From a virus: 64,000 nucleotides of DNA. The first letter of the stretch is position 1. Each line of letters opens with the position of its first letter. The DNA lies in the IMG/VR virus record IMGVR_UViG_3300031111_000003, positions 1 through 64,000 of that record; one strand, written 5' to 3'. Made by a program: the position numbers and the translations under genes. Positions 41,414-49,171 of the stretch are shown one piece after another. The notes under the pieces are model-generated. The model ran no database searches, was not told the DNA's origin, and worked only from the letters and a program-made list of their open reading frames with translations.

Positions 41414-41694
41414 TTGTGGCTCCTTTTCGGTCTACAGAGAAAACAACGAACAGGTACAAACCGTGCTTGGAAATTTATAACACGATCGTACAAAGAGGAG
41501 ACGTTATGTGTTTCTAGAACGCAATGATATTTCTCACACCAGAAGGTGAAGCTGAACTTGTCATGCTCCACGTTGCATTTATGTATATGTGGACAAGTTA
41601 CAAGACATAATTTGTTCTTTTCAGCTTGTTTTTGTATTGCTTCGAGTGAAGCAATAAAAATTTCTGCTCGCTTCTTTGGTTTTCTACGTCGCAT
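41410..41694 (-). CDS. Small Cys/His-rich protein
   Basis: 94 residues from ATG 41694, inside the end of the previous gene, with GGAGGAAGAAG upstream. A basic start (MRRRKPKKRAE) is followed by LVTCPHIHKCNVEH, then FWCEKYHC and VRCFLCRPK, so one or two zinc sites are likely. Unknown function. Confidence 0.55.
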   Translation of the reverse strand: MRRRKPKKRAEIFIASLEAIQKQAEKNKLCLVTCPHIHKCNVEHDKFSFTFWCEKYHCVLETHNVSSLYDRVINFQARFVPVRCFLCRPKRSHK

Positions 41695-41953
41695 CTTCTT
41701 CCTCCAGCAGGCAGGCGTACAGCATGCAAGCATAGTGTGCGATCTTGAGAGCGTCTCGCTTGGCTTCCCCCACGCCCCGGCGATTGGTGCCGATCCGGCA
41801 GACGTATCGATCGATGCTCGCCTTGATGTCGGCAGCGGAGAACCTACTGGCCAAGTCGTTCGGCATGTCCCCATATTGCGGCACGGTGTACTTCTCAACG
41901 TGGGCAAACACCTCACGAGAAAACTCGATCCACTGCTCTCCTCGTCTGCTCAT
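41684..41953 (-). CDS. Conserved-looking small phage protein
   Basis: 89 residues (MSRRGEQWIEFSREVFAHVE, then VPQYGDMPNDLASRFSAAD). The pattern x-YTVPQYGD-x-P resembles small phage proteins of unknown role found near nucleotide-metabolism genes. It sits just after the DpdA-like gene and before the clamp gene. No catalytic motif. Confidence 0.55.
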   Translation of the reverse strand: MSRRGEQWIEFSREVFAHVEKYTVPQYGDMPNDLASRFSAADIKASIDRYVCRIGTNRRGVGEAKRDALKIAHYACMLYACLLEEEDAT

Positions 41954-41963
41954 GGTAATCTCC

Positions 41964-42878
41964 CTACAGATGGAATCCGCGCTTTTTGCGCGGGATGTAA
42001 TTTATCGGGGCGAGGTGGTCCAGGACCAGCTCGAAAAACATGACGTTGACCGCAGCACGGACCAACGTGGCTTCAGTCGTTGTAGCTTTGGCCTGCTCCA
42101 ACGTGACACCCATCCCCAGAGATTCCACCCATTCTGCTACAAGGTCGTGCAGTGTTTTCTGTAGTGGGCTAAGGGATCGGCATTGCACAGCAGGATTGAC
42201 TTTGAAGACTCCGAAGGGGGTGAACATACCACCAAACCGGGCTTCCACGTGGGCAGAAGTAGCGTCGGCACTGAACCAGGGAAACATTGACAGGATCTTA
42301 ATGTCTTGTATGCCGAAGCCGTGCACTCGGGTTGTTGGATCCACCTGCCAGATCACCGTCCAACAGTCGTGCAGCCATTCCTTCAGGCTATACCGGTTGC
42401 GAAGCTGGGCGACACCACCAAGTGCGATGTAGTCATAATACTTGGCGTAACGACGCAGGTAGTTGGCGGGCTCCCCATAGTGGTATGTGGGAATCGGTGT
42501 TATGCCGTGATCCTCGACGTACAACTGGTTCTCGTACGTGGCTTGTGCATTCCCGATCACGTCCAGTCCGGCGAAAGCGTAGATAGCTTTCGTGTTGTCC
42601 AACACGAACTGGATGTACTTGTCGAGATCTATCTCCACCCCACTTTTAAACGCGGAGAAGGCGCCGCTATCTAGGAAGATGTCCCGAACAAAGGGGAGCT
42701 CAGGCAGCTTCTTCAATCCGTGGAATGACACGAGAATGTCGATCAGGTGGCCGTCTGGCAGCAACGTCTCGAGACCCTTCGCCGATGCCATGTTCGAGTG
42801 GAACATCTTGACCGGCTTGCGCGAGTCGTGTCCCTCACGAATGTGATCGATCAGATCTTTGTGGAACCCGACAGCCAC
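41964..42878 (-). CDS. dpdA: DpdA-like 7-deazaguanine DNA transglycosylase (TGT superfamily)
   Basis: 304 residues from GTG 42878, three bases after the folE stop. FLDSGAFSAF holds the Asp-Ser-Gly motif of TGT-type enzymes, IYAFAGLDVIGNAQATYENQ and YDYIALGGVAQLRNR match the second Asp and the GG substrate loop, and RVHGFGIQDI and WFSADATS complete the TIM-barrel order. Phage DpdA proteins of this kind swap guanine in DNA for a 7-deazaguanine base. FolE, QueD and QueE genes in the same region make the precursor, which strongly supports the call. Confidence 0.8.
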   Translation of the reverse strand: MAVGFHKDLIDHIREGHDSRKPVKMFHSNMASAKGLETLLPDGHLIDILVSFHGLKKLPELPFVRDIFLDSGAFSAFKSGVEIDLDKYIQFVLDNTKAIYAFAGLDVIGNAQATYENQLYVEDHGITPIPTYHYGEPANYLRRYAKYYDYIALGGVAQLRNRYSLKEWLHDCWTVIWQVDPTTRVHGFGIQDIKILSMFPWFSADATSAHVEARFGGMFTPFGVFKVNPAVQCRSLSPLQKTLHDLVAEWVESLGMGVTLEQAKATTTEATLVRAAVNVMFFELVLDHLAPINYIPRKKRGFHL

Positions 42879-42880
42879 GA

Positions 42881-43495
42881 CTACTTCCCGATGAGCTGCA
42901 TGAGCTCGTTGCGCGCGGCCAGACCGTTGGTGTCCTTCTCGCGGAAGACACCCCGCAGAGAACTGGTGATCATGGTGGAATGTTGTTTGCTGACACCCCG
43001 CATCCGCATGCAATAATGCACGGCCTCTATGATGCAGGCGGCTCCTCTCGGCTGGAGGTGCTGCATGAGCGCGTCGACGACTTGATCTCCGAGTCGTTCC
43101 TGGATCTGGAGACGTCTGGCAAACAAGTCGACAAGCCGAGCGAGCTTGGAGACACCCAAAACCCGCTTATCAGGCACGTACGCGACATGAGCCTTGCCCA
43201 CGAACGGAAGCATGTGGTGCTCACACATCGAATACAGTTCGATGTCCTTGAGAACAACGATCTGGTCATGGCCGTCTCCATCGAAGGTCTTCATCAGGTC
43301 CGCCGGATCCTTGCCGTAGCCGGAGAAGATCTCCCGCCAGGAGTTGACGATCCGCTTGGGTGTCTCCACGAGACCTTCTCGCGTTAGGGGCAGTTCATCT
43401 GGGTTCATCTGTTTGAAATCTTCTCCGATGTATCGGAGAAGCCACCCGAGATAGTATTGTGCTTGAGGCTGGTCTAATTCATTCAAAGGTCTCAT
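42881..43495 (-). CDS. folE: GTP cyclohydrolase I (FolE)
   Basis: 204 residues with GAGGAGG upstream and an ATGA link to the nitrilase-like gene. Zinc and active-site motifs are complete: [14 protein letters not shown] (Cys-Glu-His-His), [40 protein letters not shown]. It turns GTP into dihydroneopterin triphosphate, the first step of both folate and 7-deazaguanine synthesis. In this phage the neighbours point to the latter. Confidence 0.93.
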   Translation of the reverse strand: MRPLNELDQPQAQYYLGWLLRYIGEDFKQMNPDELPLTREGLVETPKRIVNSWREIFSGYGKDPADLMKTFDGDGHDQIVVLKDIELYSMCEHHMLPFVGKAHVAYVPDKRVLGVSKLARLVDLFARRLQIQERLGDQVVDALMQHLQPRGAACIIEAVHYCMRMRGVSKQHSTMITSSLRGVFREKDTNGLAARNELMQLIGK

Positions 43496-44514
43496 AGCCC
43501 GAATCCTCCTCGCCGCTTGGCAACGGCTTTGTCCGTGACGGCCGCCTCACGGCCGGAAAGCATACGGTCTTCGATCCGGTTGATCTTGAGCATCATGGTA
43601 AACCGGCCCAAGTCGAACGGAGGGAAATCTCCGACCGCGTCCTTGTACGTGAATTTGTTTTGCAGAGCGTATTGCACCCGAGCCGGATCGATCTCGTCCA
43701 CGACGATCTTCTCAGGGACAGACTTGAGCTTGTCTTCTTTCGTCGGATGCCACAGCGTGTGATCCGCCTGACCGGGGATCTCGCAGATGGTCCCGCAGAT
43801 GGGCATGGAGATCGGCCGTAAGCCCCAGCTGTTGGTGGAATTGACGATGGGGCATTTGACCTGCCATTTGCTGGCGACGTGGAGCCGCTCGATCCAGCCA
43901 CCACCCTCGGCCCATGTCCCGTAGCCGAAATCAACGACTGTGGCCTTGCCTTTCCTTTTACGGACTTTTGGCCATGCGTTGGGACCGAACTTGATCATGG
44001 AGAAGACGACGTCCGGTTTGAGCAGGCCGAGGCCAGTCCACAGCAGGTCACTGTAGACCTCCCAACAAAACACGCCGGATACCAGCATGCCCTGCATCTT
44101 GAAAAGTTTGAAGCGGTTCATCATGTCCGTTTCGGGAACGACATCACCGAATCCGTTGGTGGCTACGTGATCGTACTTCGGCAGTGCAAATTTGAATAGA
44201 CTGCCTTGGAATTTCCCTTTTTCGTTGATGAACCAGATTGCTTCTCGGTTGGTCTTGTCGTCCATGCGCTGTTGAACGCCAACAGCTAAGGCACACTTGT
44301 GTTTGAGAACCAGCTTTTGCAACGTCGGAAACAAGTCCTCAAAGCGGTGATCTCGGTTGTGCAGCATCTGGACTGCCCCACCGAAGAACTCTTGTGGAGT
44401 GACTACGATGTGTGGTCGATGTCTGGCCATGGCAGTGTCCAACCAGTCCAGCTTTTCATCTTTATCCGTCAGCTGTTGGGGGACACATGATAAAATTCGT
44501 CTGGGGCCGTGCAC
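43492..44514 (-). CDS. Carbon-nitrogen hydrolase, nitrilase-like, in the deazaguanine cluster
   Basis: 340 residues from GTG 44514 (AGGAGG six bases upstream). The nitrilase-superfamily triad is visible: Glu in [10 protein letters not shown], Lys in FALPKYDH, Cys in [11 protein letters not shown]. Cys-Trp-Glu after the nucleophile is the arrangement of true nitrilases rather than most amidases. The gene is coupled to folE by ATGA and thus to DpdA. PreQ0, an intermediate of the pathway, carries a nitrile, so it or its DNA-bound form is an attractive substrate. That link is inference. Confidence 0.65.
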   Translation of the reverse strand: MHGPRRILSCVPQQLTDKDEKLDWLDTAMARHRPHIVVTPQEFFGGAVQMLHNRDHRFEDLFPTLQKLVLKHKCALAVGVQQRMDDKTNREAIWFINEKGKFQGSLFKFALPKYDHVATNGFGDVVPETDMMNRFKLFKMQGMLVSGVFCWEVYSDLLWTGLGLLKPDVVFSMIKFGPNAWPKVRKRKGKATVVDFGYGTWAEGGGWIERLHVASKWQVKCPIVNSTNSWGLRPISMPICGTICEIPGQADHTLWHPTKEDKLKSVPEKIVVDEIDPARVQYALQNKFTYKDAVGDFPPFDLGRFTMMLKINRIEDRMLSGREAAVTDKAVAKRRGGFGL

Positions 44515-44532
44515 GGTAAATCCTCCTACGTG

Positions 44533-44563
44533 AAAAAGGGAGGGGCTGATTTGCCCCTCCCTT
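44533..44563 (-). terminator. Rho-independent terminator after the acidic-repeat gene
   Basis: On the minus strand GGGAGGGGC (44562-44554) pairs with GCCCCTCCC (44546-44538) around a short A/T loop and is followed by TTTTTC (44537-44532). The acidic-repeat gene stops at 44585, 22 bases upstream. The ribosome site and GTG start of the nitrilase-like gene follow right after, so that gene needs its own promoter or readthrough. Confidence 0.8.
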
Positions 44564-44584
44564 GCCGGCGGATCGGGCGCCGTG

Positions 44585-45424
44585 CTACTTCTTCTTGGAC
44601 TTCTTGGGCTTCGCGGGGGCCTTCATCAGGCCGTTGTCGCGGAGCAGGCCCACGATCTTGCGGACGGATCCCCAGGCGGTCTGGATGCCGGCCTTGCCCG
44701 CGTCGGTGTCGATGCCGGCCTTGGTCAGGCCCTTGAGCAGGGATTCCTTGGACTGGTCGGGGTCGGCGCACATCAGCTCGACGGCGGTGCCGTACGGGCT
44801 GGGGCCGCGGTTGACCTTCTTCTTGGCGGCCTTCTCGGGCTTGCCGACGATCTTGATCATGGCGGCGCGCAGGGCCTTTTGGCCGTCGAGCCCCTTGGCG
44901 GACTTGGCCTTCTTGCGGAGCTTCTTGAATTCGTCGTGGTGGTCGATGATGTCCTTGAGATCATCGAGCTTCTTGGTCTTGGAGACCAGGGTGGCGAGGT
45001 CTTCCTCGTCCTCGTCCTCGTCGTCGGAGTCCTCGTCCTCGTCGTCCTCGTCGTCGGAGTCCTCGTCCTCGTCGTCGGAGTCCTCGTCCTCGTCGTCGGA
45101 GTCCTCGTCGTCGGAGTCCTCGACTTCCTCCTCGTCGGTGCCGGTGGTGTCCACCTCGTCGTCCTCGGCGGCCTCGTCACAATCCTCGTTGTTCTCGGGC
45201 TTGCAGCCCAGTTCGAGGAGCACGGCCCAGGTGCGTTCGGTGTACTCGTCCTGCTCCTGCGGGCAGACGAACGGCAGGCCGTTCTTCTTCATGTCGGCGA
45301 TCAGCTTGGACGAGTCCTTGACGATCTTGATCTTGGGGTCGAGGTCCATGACCTTGTTCATTTCGCGGGCCGCGGTCTGCAGCTCCTTGAGGGTCGGGGC
45401 GGACTTCTTCTTGCTCTTGGCCAT
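44585..45424 (-). CDS. Acidic-repeat protein of unknown function
   Basis: 279 residues, AAAAGGAG before ATG. Residues about 83-144 are an almost pure Asp/Glu run with repeats of DSDDEDED. It is flanked by ordered parts: FVCPQEQDEYTERTWAVLLE upstream, and downstream TAVELMCADPDQSKESLLKGL followed by IQTAWGSVRKIVGLLRDNG, which looks like a winged-helix-type unit. It has its own promoter-like motif and terminator, so it is probably made in large amounts. A DNA-mimic or host-protein-binding function is possible. Confidence 0.6.
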   Translation of the reverse strand: MAKSKKKSAPTLKELQTAAREMNKVMDLDPKIKIVKDSSKLIADMKKNGLPFVCPQEQDEYTERTWAVLLELGCKPENNEDCDEAAEDDEVDTTGTDEEEVEDSDDEDSDDEDEDSDDEDEDSDDEDDEDEDSDDEDEDEEDLATLVSKTKKLDDLKDIIDHHDEFKKLRKKAKSAKGLDGQKALRAAMIKIVGKPEKAAKKKVNRGPSPYGTAVELMCADPDQSKESLLKGLTKAGIDTDAGKAGIQTAWGSVRKIVGLLRDNGLMKAPAKPKKSKKK

Positions 45425-45482
45425 TGTTGATGCTCCTTTTCAGGGGTTGTGGTTGGTTTTGCACATTGCCTCAGACGCACCG

Positions 45483-45510
45483 TTATTCGGGACTGTGCGC
45501 GTTTCCGTCA
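45483..45510 (-). promoter_or_regulatory. Phage promoter-like motif, copy 3
   Basis: Minus strand TGACGG, 16 bases, GAATAACGG. It begins at the stop of queE (45508) and lies 59 bases upstream of the acidic-repeat gene, which ends in a strong terminator. Together these bound a single-gene transcript. Confidence 0.6.
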
Positions 45511-46215
45511 CTCCATGTCAAGGAGCTTGTGAATCTGCACGTTAAGAACGGCATGGAAGGGAGCCAAGTCCTGCCAGTTTTCCAGGAACCAGTGCGACAG
45601 GAAGTTCTTGGGCAGATTCTCCGTCTGCCCGATGGCGATTCGTGTTCGGCTTAGGACCGTTGGATCCGCCGCCAACCATTCGCGCAGTAGAGTCATCGTG
45701 TAAATCAGATCTGCCGGAGCATTCGCAACGAACTTGATCCAAGACCCTGCAGGCAGATTGGTGAATGCAGCCGGATCGCTGTGCCCCCCGGAGCCGGGTA
45801 GCTTGAAGTCAATGACGAAGTTGACGCGGGAATGAAATGTCGGGTTCAGTTCCTCGAGGAACTCGGCGGGGGAACACGTGCCGTTGGTCTCGATCTGGAC
45901 AACAGGAGCGCCGTATCGCAGAAACCCTTCAACGAGAGCTGCCAGCAGAAATTGGGGCTGCGTCAGCGGCTCGCCACCGGTAATGACGACGGGCAGTCGA
46001 GAGCTTCGTCCGGATAGCTCGATCCAGGTTTGGATCAGGGATTCGACATCCGTGGCCGTGTCCGCGCGCCCCCAGTTTTGGGCTTCGGGGGCATCACAAT
46101 ACTCACACCGGAGATTGCACCCTTGCATCCGAATGAAGATGCACATGCCTCCTTGGGGGATAGCTCCAACCTCGCCAGAGATCGAACGGAAGATGCTGTG
46201 GACATGCAGGGGCAT
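45508..46215 (-). CDS. queE: 7-carboxy-7-deazaguanine synthase (QueE), radical SAM
   Basis: 235 residues from ATG 46215, TAATG with queD. FIRMQGCNLRCEYCDAPEAQ holds the CxxxCxxC-type cluster in its QueE form (Cys-Asn-Leu-Arg-Cys-x-Tyr-Cys), with VHSIFRSISGE as the usual opening, VVITGGEPLTQ as the SAM-binding GGEP motif and VQIETNGT next. It turns 6-carboxy-tetrahydropterin into 7-carboxy-7-deazaguanine. This is the last pathway step found here. Confidence 0.93.
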   Translation of the reverse strand: MPLHVHSIFRSISGEVGAIPQGGMCIFIRMQGCNLRCEYCDAPEAQNWGRADTATDVESLIQTWIELSGRSSRLPVVITGGEPLTQPQFLLAALVEGFLRYGAPVVQIETNGTCSPAEFLEELNPTFHSRVNFVIDFKLPGSGGHSDPAAFTNLPAGSWIKFVANAPADLIYTMTLLREWLAADPTVLSRTRIAIGQTENLPKNFLSHWFLENWQDLAPFHAVLNVQIHKLLDME

Positions 46216-46613
46216 TACAATACCCTCCGCTCGGTCTTGGCCCAAGATGTCGGAGTTTCCGACACCTCCACGGACACCAGCATTTCCCGAAAGACCTCGT
46301 CCAAGTACATGAACAGATATCTGCTGATATTCTCGGCCGTGGGCGGTTGGTACTCTTCGGGAAGGACGTCGTTCAAATCCTTGTGGTCCAGTTTCTCCAA
46401 CAGGGGGCTGACATGGGACTTGATGCTCCCGAAGTCCATGACCATGCCGGCATACGCCTGACCCAGGCCAGTACCAGGGGAAATCGGGCCGGTTACGGAA
46501 ACACGAACGACACTGTTGTGTCCGTGGAAGTTACAGCACTTGCCATTATAGTCGGGCAGATGGTGCCCGTAGCAAATGCTGAACTCTTTTGTCACAACCG
46601 TTCTCAGGTGCAT
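46215..46613 (-). CDS. queD: 6-carboxy-tetrahydropterin synthase (QueD)
   Basis: 132 residues from ATG 46613 (AAGGAGG five bases upstream; the frame opens at 46727). Zinc and catalytic motifs: FSICYGHHLPDYNGKCCNFH (His pair, Cys, His), then GHN, GMVMDFGSIK, LDHKDLN and PTAENISRY. It acts on the FolE product. Promoter-like copy 4 is 29 bases upstream, which would start the queD-queE transcript. Confidence 0.9.
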   Translation of the reverse strand: MHLRTVVTKEFSICYGHHLPDYNGKCCNFHGHNSVVRVSVTGPISPGTGLGQAYAGMVMDFGSIKSHVSPLLEKLDHKDLNDVLPEEYQPPTAENISRYLFMYLDEVFREMLVSVEVSETPTSWAKTERRVL

Positions 46614-46641
46614 TGAATCCTCCTTTTGTTTTGCTTTTCGG

Positions 46642-46669
46642 TTATTCGGAATCGCGGTTGGTTGCGTCA
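46642..46669 (-). promoter_or_regulatory. Phage promoter-like motif, copy 4
   Basis: Minus strand TGACGC, 16 bases, GAATAACC. It begins immediately after the helicase stop codon (46670) and precedes queD. Same spacing and core as the other four copies. Confidence 0.6.
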
Positions 46670-48196
46670 CTAGAACGAGGCAATCAGCGGGCGTCCTGTT
46701 GTTAAACTCTGAACAAGATGAACGCACCGTCTTGTATCATAATCGTCCTCGCGGACCACAATCTGGTTGACACGAAGAAGCCCGCGGGCCTTTTCCGAAG
46801 CAAGCTGGTTAAGCCCTAGCATGCTTGTAACGTGGGCAAATTTACGTTTGTCTCTAGAGAAGTTCTTCATGGTCAATGTTTTCTTCGTGTAGGAATCTGC
46901 GTCGGCCTGCGTCCCGGTTACAACACAGCACTTTTGTTCCTGTGACATACGCCGCATCAGCATCCACCGCATGTTTTCATTGTCCTGTTCACTGCGGCGT
47001 GGATCCTCCGGGGCCAGAATGTCGGCGTAGTCGATGATGATGAGATCGGGAGTGAACCCGTCTTCCACCTCGAGACGGTGGAGGATCCCCTGTATTTGCC
47101 GCATGGTCAAAGTGTACATCGGGTGGCAGGAGAGTCGGAAGTCAGCACCGTTGGCTTTCATAAAGCGTCGGCCATTGTCTATGGCCACGTCTGCCGTCAA
47201 CGGAGAAATGTGCTTGGGGATTCTCCACACCGCGCCACGGAATTTCTTTTTGCCTTCACATTTGGTGCAAGGCTGATACCCCTCAGCTTCTTCCGGAGAC
47301 AGGTAGATCGGATCTTCCCATGTGCCGTCTTCTACAACACCATCATCGTTCGGGCTTTCGTCACACTCACCTGTTTGATTGTGCCAGCAATCCAGCACAG
47401 GGAGAAGGACATCTCCACAATATTTGACTTTGTTGCTACGACCAGCTAGGCGAACACCAAAGCGAATGATTTGCTGGTGCTTGGACATATCTCCCGCCTG
47501 GACAAAGAGCACACGTAGCCCAGCGCGCAAGCCCCGCATGGCTATCTCCATCAACGTCCAGGTCTTGCCTATCTTCTCCCGGCCCATAATTCCGACCAGA
47601 TTGTCACGACAGAATTGGTCGTTGATGGCTTTTCCTAAAGCCCCGGGCAGGGAGAGGAGTGGATTTGATTGAAACTCAAAAGCATTCCTTATGGCGTTGG
47701 GATCGTCAAAAGGATTGACGATGGATGAAGATGACAGGCGGATGATGCGGTGCTCAGTCAAAGCCTGCTCGGCTTCCTCTAACTCGCCGTCTTCAACTTC
47801 AATCTGGATCCTCTCTGTCAGCCGCTTGAGCGATCGGGCCCGGAACAGATCCTCTGCTTGTTTGAGCAGGTACTCGGAGTTTAGTTTGGGTTCGCCGTCT
47901 TCATATTCTCGAGACAGCCCTTCAAGGAACGCGCCGACGTCTTCCGCCAGATCCGGATCCATTCGTTTGTAGTGTTTGGTAAAAATGTCCTGAATGGACT
48001 GACCTGGGGCTTCGCCATGCTTTTCTAAATACTCCACACACCAGCGGAGCACTGTGCGGAGCAAGTCCCCTTCCACCAGACTTTCGTCGTAGACAGAAAC
48101 AATCCCACGGAGAAAGGAAGTACTGACAATGGCAGCCGTGGCAAGCCGGCGGTCTAGCATGCCGTCGTATTTGCGTGACTTGATTTTAATTCCCAT
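46670..48196 (-). CDS. DnaB-like replicative helicase with Cys-rich insertion
   Basis: 508 residues. Walker A MGREKIGKTWT (near 205) and Walker B LIIIDYADILAPE (near 385) give a RecA-fold DnaB motor, with CCVVTGTQADADSY as motif H3 and FAHVTSMLGLNQLASEK later. Between the Walker motifs lies an insertion with Cys pairs (VLDCWHNQTGEC and CTKCEGKK), likely a zinc site, which is unusual for DnaB. The N-terminal part is helical. It works with the loader and initiator encoded just upstream. Confidence 0.85.
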   Translation of the reverse strand: MGIKIKSRKYDGMLDRRLATAAIVSTSFLRGIVSVYDESLVEGDLLRTVLRWCVEYLEKHGEAPGQSIQDIFTKHYKRMDPDLAEDVGAFLEGLSREYEDGEPKLNSEYLLKQAEDLFRARSLKRLTERIQIEVEDGELEEAEQALTEHRIIRLSSSSIVNPFDDPNAIRNAFEFQSNPLLSLPGALGKAINDQFCRDNLVGIMGREKIGKTWTLMEIAMRGLRAGLRVLFVQAGDMSKHQQIIRFGVRLAGRSNKVKYCGDVLLPVLDCWHNQTGECDESPNDDGVVEDGTWEDPIYLSPEEAEGYQPCTKCEGKKKFRGAVWRIPKHISPLTADVAIDNGRRFMKANGADFRLSCHPMYTLTMRQIQGILHRLEVEDGFTPDLIIIDYADILAPEDPRRSEQDNENMRWMLMRRMSQEQKCCVVTGTQADADSYTKKTLTMKNFSRDKRKFAHVTSMLGLNQLASEKARGLLRVNQIVVREDDYDTRRCVHLVQSLTTGRPLIASF

Positions 48197-48647
48197 GGAG
48201 TGTCTCCAGTGTGTAGATCTTTTCCAGATCTCCCCGCAGATGCACTCTGCGCAGTGCCGAAGCCATAAGTATGATCTCTTTCTTGCGGCTGAAGCGTTTG
48301 AACACAGCCGAAGGTACTATCTTTCGTACTTTCTTCGGATAGCAGTAGAGTAATCCCCAGCCTTCTGGTTGTTTTCCTGGTTTTATTAGGTTCGGTGGAC
48401 AAAACATAAAACGCCGGTGTCCCATGCCGCAGGCAGGGTACCTGCGCCAGATCTTCTTTTTGTCGGCGTATACGTCGGATATAGAAGCTTTACATTCTAT
48501 CAGCACAGAGGTCAGACCACATTCTTTGAAACCGAGGACGTCTGGCTGCTCTCCGGCGAATGTACGAAACTCATGGAAAGCGAAATCACACTTTCCAGCC
48601 CCGAGAACCCAACGGAAGGCACGATCTACTAACTGATCGTGTGTCAT
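48186..48647 (-). CDS. PD-(D/E)XK-type nuclease-like protein
   Basis: 153 residues from ATG 48647, ATGA with the loader gene. EQPDVLGFK then TSVLIECKASISD gives the Asp...Glu-x-Lys core of PD-(D/E)XK nucleases, and CGMGHRRFMFCPPNL and GWGLLYCYPKK follow in the usual order of such domains. It may act on DNA ends or recombination intermediates; target unknown. Confidence 0.65.
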   Translation of the reverse strand: MTHDQLVDRAFRWVLGAGKCDFAFHEFRTFAGEQPDVLGFKECGLTSVLIECKASISDVYADKKKIWRRYPACGMGHRRFMFCPPNLIKPGKQPEGWGLLYCYPKKVRKIVPSAVFKRFSRKKEIILMASALRRVHLRGDLEKIYTLETLHGN

Positions 48648-49171
48648 CCCGTTCTCCAATCCTTTTTGCTCATCGAGATAATTTGATATGTCTCCACAAT
48701 TCTGGAGGCGATTCGCGTACTGATGCTCGTCATCTCGTCCAGCGATTTGTTGGACGAGATGACCGTTTGGAGCAAATCGTTGTAGCGGCGACTGATAATC
48801 GAGTCTAGGATCTGGAGCACCCATTCGGACACCTTTGACACACCAAAGTCGTCGAGGAAAAGAACGTCCACGGTACTGCACCGATCCTCCATCAAATCGA
48901 CCTCGGTGCTGCTCCGTATCTCAGATCGACACTGACGCAGTAGGTCGTCTACCGAAATAAACAGGCAGGAACGCGTGGCCTTCTCACTCTTGACTGCCAG
49001 CAGGTAGGCACACATAAAGTATGTCTTGCCTGTTCCTGGTGGACCGGTCACGAAGATAGAACGGTCCGTTGGAGAAAGCAGTTGAGGATCCACATCATCC
49101 GGCAACACGGACAGATACCGTTTGGGGACGCCGGCACGTTGAAGCACCCGTGGGAAGGCGGTCTTACGCAT
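48644..49171 (-). CDS. DnaC-like helicase loader (AAA+)
   Basis: 175 residues from ATG 49171, overlapping the initiator gene by 8 bases. Walker A VTGPPGTGKTYF, Walker B VLFLDDFGV, sensor 1 ISSNKS, and a final RIASRIVETYQIIS segment holding the arginine finger. This is the size and form of DnaC/DnaI loaders. It should place the DnaB-like helicase at the origin. Confidence 0.85.
   Translation of the reverse strand: MRKTAFPRVLQRAGVPKRYLSVLPDDVDPQLLSPTDRSIFVTGPPGTGKTYFMCAYLLAVKSEKATRSCLFISVDDLLRQCRSEIRSSTEVDLMEDRCSTVDVLFLDDFGVSKVSEWVLQILDSIISRRYNDLLQTVISSNKSLDEMTSISTRIASRIVETYQIISMSKKDWRTG

Noticed and set aside
44990-45130. Regularly repeated DNA that might suggest a CRISPR array
   Set aside because: Repeats are short codon repeats (gac, gag, tcc) inside a coding frame, without unique spacers.
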